From contig NZ_NXIB02000044.1 of the NCBI RefSeq assembly GCF_002412335.2, positions 9,496 through 44,471 on the forward strand: a stretch of 34,976 nucleotides of DNA. Reading direction: 5' to 3'. Source of the DNA: Tychonema bourrellyi FEM_GT703. Lineage in GTDB: Bacteria; Cyanobacteriota; Cyanobacteriia; Cyanobacteriales; Microcoleaceae. The notes under the pieces are model-generated. The model worked only from the letters and a program-made list of their open reading frames with translations, was not told the origin of the DNA and searched no databases. Below are positions 30,836-34,976 of the stretch, piece by piece; position 1 is the stretch's first letter, and the number at the start of each line of letters is the position of its first letter. Both the position numbers and the translations under genes were made by a program.

Positions 30836-33313
30836 ATGTTTGAACGCTTCACAGAAAAAGCAATAAAAGTAATCATGCTGGCCCAGGAAGAAGCTCGTCG
30901 CCTGGGTCACAACTTCGTAGGGACAGAACAGATCCTCCTGGGTCTGATCGGAGAAGGAACCGGAGTTGCAGCCAAAGTCCTCAAATCAATGGGGGTCAAC
31001 CTCAAAGATGCTCGGATTGAGGTCGAAAAAATCATCGGGCGCGGTTCCGGCTTCGTAGCAGTCGAAATTCCGTTCACCCCTCGCGCCAAGCGGGTTCTAG
31101 AACTGTCCCTCGAAGAAGCTCGCCAACTCGGACACAACTATATCGGTACCGAACACTTGCTGCTGGGTCTGATCCGCGAAGGTGAAGGAGTCGCGGCCAG
31201 AGTCTTAGAAAACCTGGGAGTAGACTTGTCGAAAGTCCGCACCCAAGTAATTCGGATGCTGGGAGAAACCGCAGAAGTCGCAGCCACTGGCGGCGGTGCT
31301 CGCACCAAAACCCCAACCCTTGATGAGTTTGGATCTAACCTAACTCAAATGGCGGTGGATGGGAAGCTTGACCCCGTAGTCGGACGCCAAAAAGAAATTG
31401 AACGAGTAATCCAAATCCTCGGTCGCCGTACCAAGAATAACCCGGTGCTCATCGGTGAACCTGGAGTTGGCAAAACCGCGATCGCCGAAGGACTAGCCCA
31501 ACGCATCGCTAACAACGACATCCCAGACATCCTAGAAGATAAGCGCGTCGTCACCCTCGACATCGGCTTGCTCGTCGCTGGTACGAAATACCGGGGCGAA
31601 TTTGAAGAACGTCTCAAAAAAATCATGGACGAAATCCGCACGGCGGGTAATGTGATTTTGGTGATTGACGAAGTGCACACTTTGATCGGTGCTGGTGCGG
31701 CTGAAGGTGCGATCGATGCTGCGAACATTCTCAAGCCAGCTTTGGCGAGAGGCGAACTCCAGTGTATCGGTGCTACAACTTTAGACGAGTACCGCAAGCA
31801 CATTGAGCGCGACGCAGCCCTAGAGCGGCGCTTCCAGCCTGTGATGGTCGGCGAACCGACTGTTGACGAGACGATCGAGATTCTCTTCGGTCTGCGGGAA
31901 CGCTACGAACAGCACCACAAGCTGAAAATTTTGGATACGGCCCTGGAAGCCGCAGCCAAACTATCTCACCGATATATCTCCGATCGCTTCCTACCAGACA
32001 AAGCCATTGACTTGGTAGATGAAGCAGGTTCGAGAGTCCGTCTGATTAACTCTCAACTTCCTCCCGCAGCCAAGGAACTTGACAAAGAACTGCGCCAAGT
32101 CCTGAAGGATAAAGACGAAGCGGTGCGTTCTCAAGACTTTGATAAGGCCGGAGAATTGCGCGATCGCGAAATGACGATCAAAGCCGAAATCCGCGCTATT
32201 TCCCAAGCCAAAAAAACCGACTCGGCGACCCGTGGCGAAACTGACCCATCGCCAGTAGTTACCGAAGAAGACATCGCTCAAATCGTGGCAAGCTGGACGG
32301 GAGTTCCGGTCAACAAATTGACCGAATCTGAGTCCGAAAAGCTGTTGCACATGGAAGACACCCTGCACCAGCGTTTGATCGGTCAAGAAGAAGCTGTCAA
32401 AGCTGTTTCTAAGGCCATTCGTCGCGCCCGTGTTGGCTTGAAAAACCCCAATCGCCCGATCGCCAGTTTCATCTTCTCCGGGCCCACAGGCGTTGGTAAA
32501 ACCGAACTCACCAAAGCCCTAGCCGGTTACTTCTTCGGTTCCGAAGACGCGATGATTCGGTTGGATATGTCCGAGTACATGGAACGTCACACCGTCTCCA
32601 AACTCATCGGTTCCCCTCCCGGTTATGTCGGTTACAACGAAGGTGGACAACTCACAGAAGCAGTTCGTCGTCGTCCTTACACAGTCGTGTTGTTCGACGA
32701 AATCGAAAAAGCTCACCCCGATGTCTTCAATATGCTTTTGCAAATATTGGAAGACGGCCGTTTAACTGATGCTAAAGGTCGCACCGTAGACTTCAAAAAT
32801 ACGCTGCTGATTATGACATCTAACATCGGTTCTAAGGTGATTGAAAAAGGTGGCGGTGGCCTCGGTTTCGAGTTCAGTGACAACCAAGCGGATGCTACTT
32901 ACAACCGCATTCGCTCTTTGGTTAATGAAGAACTGAAAAACTATTTCCGCCCAGAATTCCTCAACCGACTTGACGAAATTATCGTCTTCCGTCAGTTGAA
33001 CAGAGAGGAAGTTAAGGAAATCGCGGTGATCATGCTGAAAGAAGTTTTCGGCCGTTTGACAGAACAGGGAATCACTCTGGAAGTTACCGAAAAGTTCAAG
33101 GAACGTCTGGTGGAAGAGGGCTACAATCCTAGTTACGGAGCCAGGCCGCTGCGCCGCGCGATCATGCGGTTGTTGGAAGACAGTTTGGCTGAGGAAATCC
33201 TTTCTGGCCGCATCAAAGACGGCGATATCGCTGTTGTGGATGTGGGCGAGGATGGAATTGTCAAGGTGTTGCAAGGCCAGAAGCGGGAATTGCTACCCCA
33301 AGGTGTTGAGTAA
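30836..33313 (+). CDS. clpC: ATP-dependent Clp protease ATP-binding subunit ClpC
   Basis: AAA+ unfoldase of 825 residues that feeds substrates to ClpP-type proteases; the cyanobacterial and chloroplast form is essential for protein quality control. Two Clp_N repeats occupy about 1-145. AAA-1 has Walker A GEPGVGKT (207-214) and Walker [14 protein letters not shown]. The UVR-type middle domain (about 413-450, with [11 protein letters not shown]) separates it from AAA-2, with Walker A GPTGVGKT (549-556) and Walker [14 protein letters not shown]. The C-terminal domain ([26 protein letters not shown]) is complete. The length is normal. It is followed by an intrinsic terminator and then lepB. Confidence 0.98.
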   Translation: MFERFTEKAIKVIMLAQEEARRLGHNFVGTEQILLGLIGEGTGVAAKVLKSMGVNLKDARIEVEKIIGRGSGFVAVEIPFTPRAKRVLELSLEEARQLGHNYIGTEHLLLGLIREGEGVAARVLENLGVDLSKVRTQVIRMLGETAEVAATGGGARTKTPTLDEFGSNLTQMAVDGKLDPVVGRQKEIERVIQILGRRTKNNPVLIGEPGVGKTAIAEGLAQRIANNDIPDILEDKRVVTLDIGLLVAGTKYRGEFEERLKKIMDEIRTAGNVILVIDEVHTLIGAGAAEGAIDAANILKPALARGELQCIGATTLDEYRKHIERDAALERRFQPVMVGEPTVDETIEILFGLRERYEQHHKLKILDTALEAAAKLSHRYISDRFLPDKAIDLVDEAGSRVRLINSQLPPAAKELDKELRQVLKDKDEAVRSQDFDKAGELRDREMTIKAEIRAISQAKKTDSATRGETDPSPVVTEEDIAQIVASWTGVPVNKLTESESEKLLHMEDTLHQRLIGQEEAVKAVSKAIRRARVGLKNPNRPIASFIFSGPTGVGKTELTKALAGYFFGSEDAMIRLDMSEYMERHTVSKLIGSPPGYVGYNEGGQLTEAVRRRPYTVVLFDEIEKAHPDVFNMLLQILEDGRLTDAKGRTVDFKNTLLIMTSNIGSKVIEKGGGGLGFEFSDNQADATYNRIRSLVNEELKNYFRPEFLNRLDEIIVFRQLNREEVKEIAVIMLKEVFGRLTEQGITLEVTEKFKERLVEEGYNPSYGARPLRRAIMRLLEDSLAEEILSGRIKDGDIAVVDVGEDGIVKVLQGQKRELLPQGVE

Positions 33314-33376
33314 GTTCGATCGCGAGTACAATTTAGGATCAATTGTGCGATCGTAAATAACTCAAAATCAGCATAT

Positions 33377-33413
33377 AAAAAAGGTGGAGAATCTTCAATT
33401 CTCTGCCTTTTTT
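33377..33413 (+). terminator. Rho-independent terminator of clpC
   Basis: AAAAAAGG-TG-GAGAAT, loop CTTCA, then ATTCTC-TG-CCTTTTTT: a hairpin with a G:C-rich centre and flanking A/T arms ending in a T run, 64 bases after the clpC stop codon. Confidence 0.75.
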
Positions 33414-33448
33414 ATGAATCAAGGTCAATAAAATCATAGGAAAACTAC

Positions 33449-34090
33449 ATGACATCTGACAAAAGCAATTTAAGTAAAAAAGTAGCAGAAAATCAGCCGG
33501 ATACTTCGACTTTGGAGTCCCTAAGCGGAGTCGAAGGGCTCAGCACAAGAACCTCGTGGCAAAAAGCGTGGAATTCCCAGCGAGAAAATCTTCAAATAGT
33601 GATTATTGCCTTAGCTTTAGCAATATTGATTCGAGCATTAATCGCCGAACCGCGCTTCATACCCTCAGATTCTATGTTACCAACTTTGCATATAGGCGAT
33701 CGGGTGGTAGTCGAAAAAATATCCTATTATCTTGAACCTCCAAAAACTGGCGACATCGTAGTATTTTCCCCACCAGAACAGTTGCAAGAACAAGGATTTA
33801 CCCAAGACCAAGCATTTATCAAGCGGATCATTGGCTTACCGGGTCAAACCGTCGCCGTTAAACAAGGTTTAGTCTACCTCAACGACAAACCCCTCGTCGA
33901 AAACTACATAGCCGAACCTCCTAAATACCAGTGGGGGCCTTATCGCGTCCCAGAAAATCAATACTTCGTGATGGGAGACAACCGTAACAATAGCAACGAC
34001 TCTAGTCGGTGGGGATTTTTACCGAAGCAGAATATCATCGGCCGGGCTGTAGTCAGGTTTTGGCCACTAGAACGCATCGGGAACGTTTGA
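33449..34090 (+). CDS. lepB: Signal peptidase I
   Basis: Membrane-bound serine protease that removes signal peptides from exported proteins. The 213-residue protein has one N-terminal membrane anchor (about 48-66), then the catalytic S75 in FIPSDSMLPTL, GDIVVF (box C), K125 in FIKRIIGLPG (general base), and NQYFVMGDNRNNSNDSSRWGFLP (box E). All are canonical for type I peptidases of cyanobacteria and plastids. The cytosolic N-terminal stretch (residues about 19-33, TSTLESLSGVEGLST) is encoded by a diverged copy of the CCCTTCGACT dispersed repeat, in frame. It has its own leader after the clpC terminator. A heptamer array starts directly after the stop codon. Confidence 0.95.
   Translation: MTSDKSNLSKKVAENQPDTSTLESLSGVEGLSTRTSWQKAWNSQRENLQIVIIALALAILIRALIAEPRFIPSDSMLPTLHIGDRVVVEKISYYLEPPKTGDIVVFSPPEQLQEQGFTQDQAFIKRIIGLPGQTVAVKQGLVYLNDKPLVENYIAEPPKYQWGPYRVPENQYFVMGDNRNNSNDSSRWGFLPKQNIIGRAVVRFWPLERIGNV
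33503..33542. repeat. Dispersed CCCTTCGACT repeat inside lepB
   Basis: The reverse complement begins GAGCCCTTCGACTCCGCT and matches 18909-18930 (GAGCCCTTCGACTACGCT) with few changes; TCGAAG closes the hairpin at the other end. It is translated as part of the LepB N-terminus. Confidence 0.75.
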
Positions 34091-34091
34091 A

Positions 34092-34166
34092 GTCAGTTGA
34101 CAGTTGACAGTTGACAGTTGACAGTTGACAGTTGACAGTTGACAGTTGTCAGTTGTCAGTTGACTG
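34092..34166. repeat. Heptamer array CAGTTGA passing into TTATTGG
   Basis: About ten units, starting with CAGTTGA repeated, then CAGTTGT, CTGTTGG and TTATTGG, and then CAATGCC-type units, with the 7-bp register kept through the changes. It starts two bases after the lepB stop codon. Beyond 34188 the repeat becomes a mixture of CTGTTTGGCC and CCGATGCC motifs. Confidence 0.85.
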
Positions 34167-34417
34167 TTGGTTATTGGTTAGTGCCAATGCCCGATGCTCT
34201 GTTTGGCCGATGCCCTGTTTGGCCAATGCCCGATACCCCATGCTCTGTTTGGCCGATACCCCATGCCCATGCCCATCTCCATCTTGTACGGACATTGCTA
34301 CTAATCTTTACGCTTTGAAGGGTAGGGGCAGCCTCCGACAACTGATAAAATAGTTGAATAAGCAGCGGGACTGCCACGGATAAAAATTTGTTCGATATGA
34401 AAAAATTAGGTAAAGCT

Positions 34418-34741
34418 ATGGGATTTTTTGATTCAGAAATTGTTCAACAAGAAGCCAAGCTGTTGTTTGAGGACTACCAATCCCTGACCAAACTAGGCGG
34501 CAGTTACGGCAAATTCGATCGCGAAGGCAAGAAAATGTTCATCGCTCAGATGGAAGCTATGATGGATCGTTATCGTATTTTTATGAAGCGCTTCGAGCTG
34601 TCTGAGGACTTCATGGCTCAGATGACCGTCGAGCAGTTAAAAACGCAGCTCAATCAATTTGGGATCACGCCTCAGCAAATGTTTGAGCAAATGAACTCAA
34701 CGCTGGAGCGCATGAAATCTGAACTGGAAAAACAATCTTAA
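34418..34741 (+). CDS. DUF1825 family protein
   Basis: Conserved cyanobacterial protein of 107 residues, mostly helical, with unknown function. The ATG at 34418 is preferred because AGG lies 7 bases upstream and the protein then begins MGFFDSEIVQQEAKLLFEDYQ, the usual family start; ATG 34397 and TTG 34388 are in-frame alternatives. Family features include GGSYGKFDREGKKMFIAQMEAMMDRYRIFMKRFELSEDFMAQMT and the closing TPQQMFEQMNSTLERMKSELEK. No membrane segment or signal is present. It stands alone between repeat-rich gaps. Confidence 0.9.
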   Translation: MGFFDSEIVQQEAKLLFEDYQSLTKLGGSYGKFDREGKKMFIAQMEAMMDRYRIFMKRFELSEDFMAQMTVEQLKTQLNQFGITPQQMFEQMNSTLERMKSELEKQS

Positions 34742-34751
34742 GTTCAGATGT

Positions 34752-34976
34752 TGAAGGAAGAAGGAAGAAGGAAGAATTATTCACTCGTAATTAGGAATTA
34801 GGAATTCGTAATTCCCTACTCGTAATTAGGAATTCGTAATTCCCTACTCGTAGCCCAATGCCCAATGCCCAATGCCCCATGCCCCATGCCCAATGCCCCA
34901 TGCCCCATGCCATGCCCAATGCCCAATGCCCAATGCCCCATGCCATGCCCAATGCCCAATGCCCAATGCCCCATGC
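34752..34976. repeat. Consecutive heptamer arrays to the window edge
   Basis: GAAGGAA units (about 34752-34776), then TAATTAG/GAATTAG/GAATTCG/TAATTCC/CTACTCG units (to about 34850), then CCCAATG/CCCCATG units to the end, with a few 2-base slips (CCATGCCATGCC). The array continues beyond the window. Confidence 0.9.

Noticed and set aside
34852-34976. Possible CRISPR array in the terminal repeats
   Set aside because: Units are contiguous 7-mers without spacers, and no cas genes are present.

Overview
The window looks like chromosomal DNA of a filamentous cyanobacterium of the Microcoleus/Oscillatoria/Tychonema type (inference). The support is a set of cyanobacterial families (DUF1825, DUF3143, XisH/XisI, a PucC-type transporter, a carotenoid oxygenase, ClpC with a UVR motif, a lysA-cdaA-uppS cluster), many GCGATCGC (HIP1) octamers, and an exceptional load of 7-bp tandem arrays and small palindromic elements between genes. 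No rRNA, tRNA or CRISPR array was found. Almost all genes are intact; the one clear graveyard is 29.4-30.4 kb.

Layout. 0-1.7 kb: tsaB (tRNA t6A synthesis), then the overlapping pair xisH-xisI behind a good sigma70-type promoter. 1.9-8.7 kb: SDR oxidoreductase, carotenoid oxygenase, LD-carboxypeptidase, a methyltransferase with a signal peptide, a cysteine-synthase homologue and a 1-Cys peroxiredoxin. 8.9-15.8 kb: a small four-cysteine membrane protein, a ChaN-like protein, an FMN reductase-like flavoprotein, an inositol-monophosphatase-family enzyme, a PucC-type transporter, an aldo/keto reductase and an NTF2-like secreted protein. 16.2-20 kb: a ClC channel/transporter, an Rpn-family nuclease with an 18-unit GIE(Q/R) repeat, a J-domain membrane protein and DUF3143. 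20.1-24.2 kb: uppS, cdaA and lysA (minus strand) with rimI diverging; uppS and cdaA overlap by ATGA. 24.5-30.4 kb: an accessory-looking block with a bestrophin-like membrane protein, an MscS-type channel, two paralogous EamA transporters, then a fossil site holding a MITE, a desaturase scrap and an internally deleted IS607-type element. 30.8-34.7 kb: clpC, lepB and a DUF1825 gene.

The most unusual signal is in the repeats. At least seven unrelated sequence families all form tandem arrays with a 7-bp period. Some arrays change sequence while keeping the 7-bp phase, and four genes (tsaB, the IMPase gene, the DUF3143 gene, rimI) start within about 4 bp of an array, so their ribosome-binding region is made of repeat. 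Separately, dispersed repeats that also occur between genes, or look like such repeats, sit in frame inside tsaB, rimI and lepB, adding about 14-22 residues each without breaking the protein. Two small palindromic element families occur twice each, one of them with a nested second element.

Functionally the window is mostly housekeeping: tRNA modification, cell-wall precursors linked to c-di-AMP, protein secretion and proteolysis, redox defence, and ion and osmotic control (ClC, MscS, bestrophin-like, CdaA).
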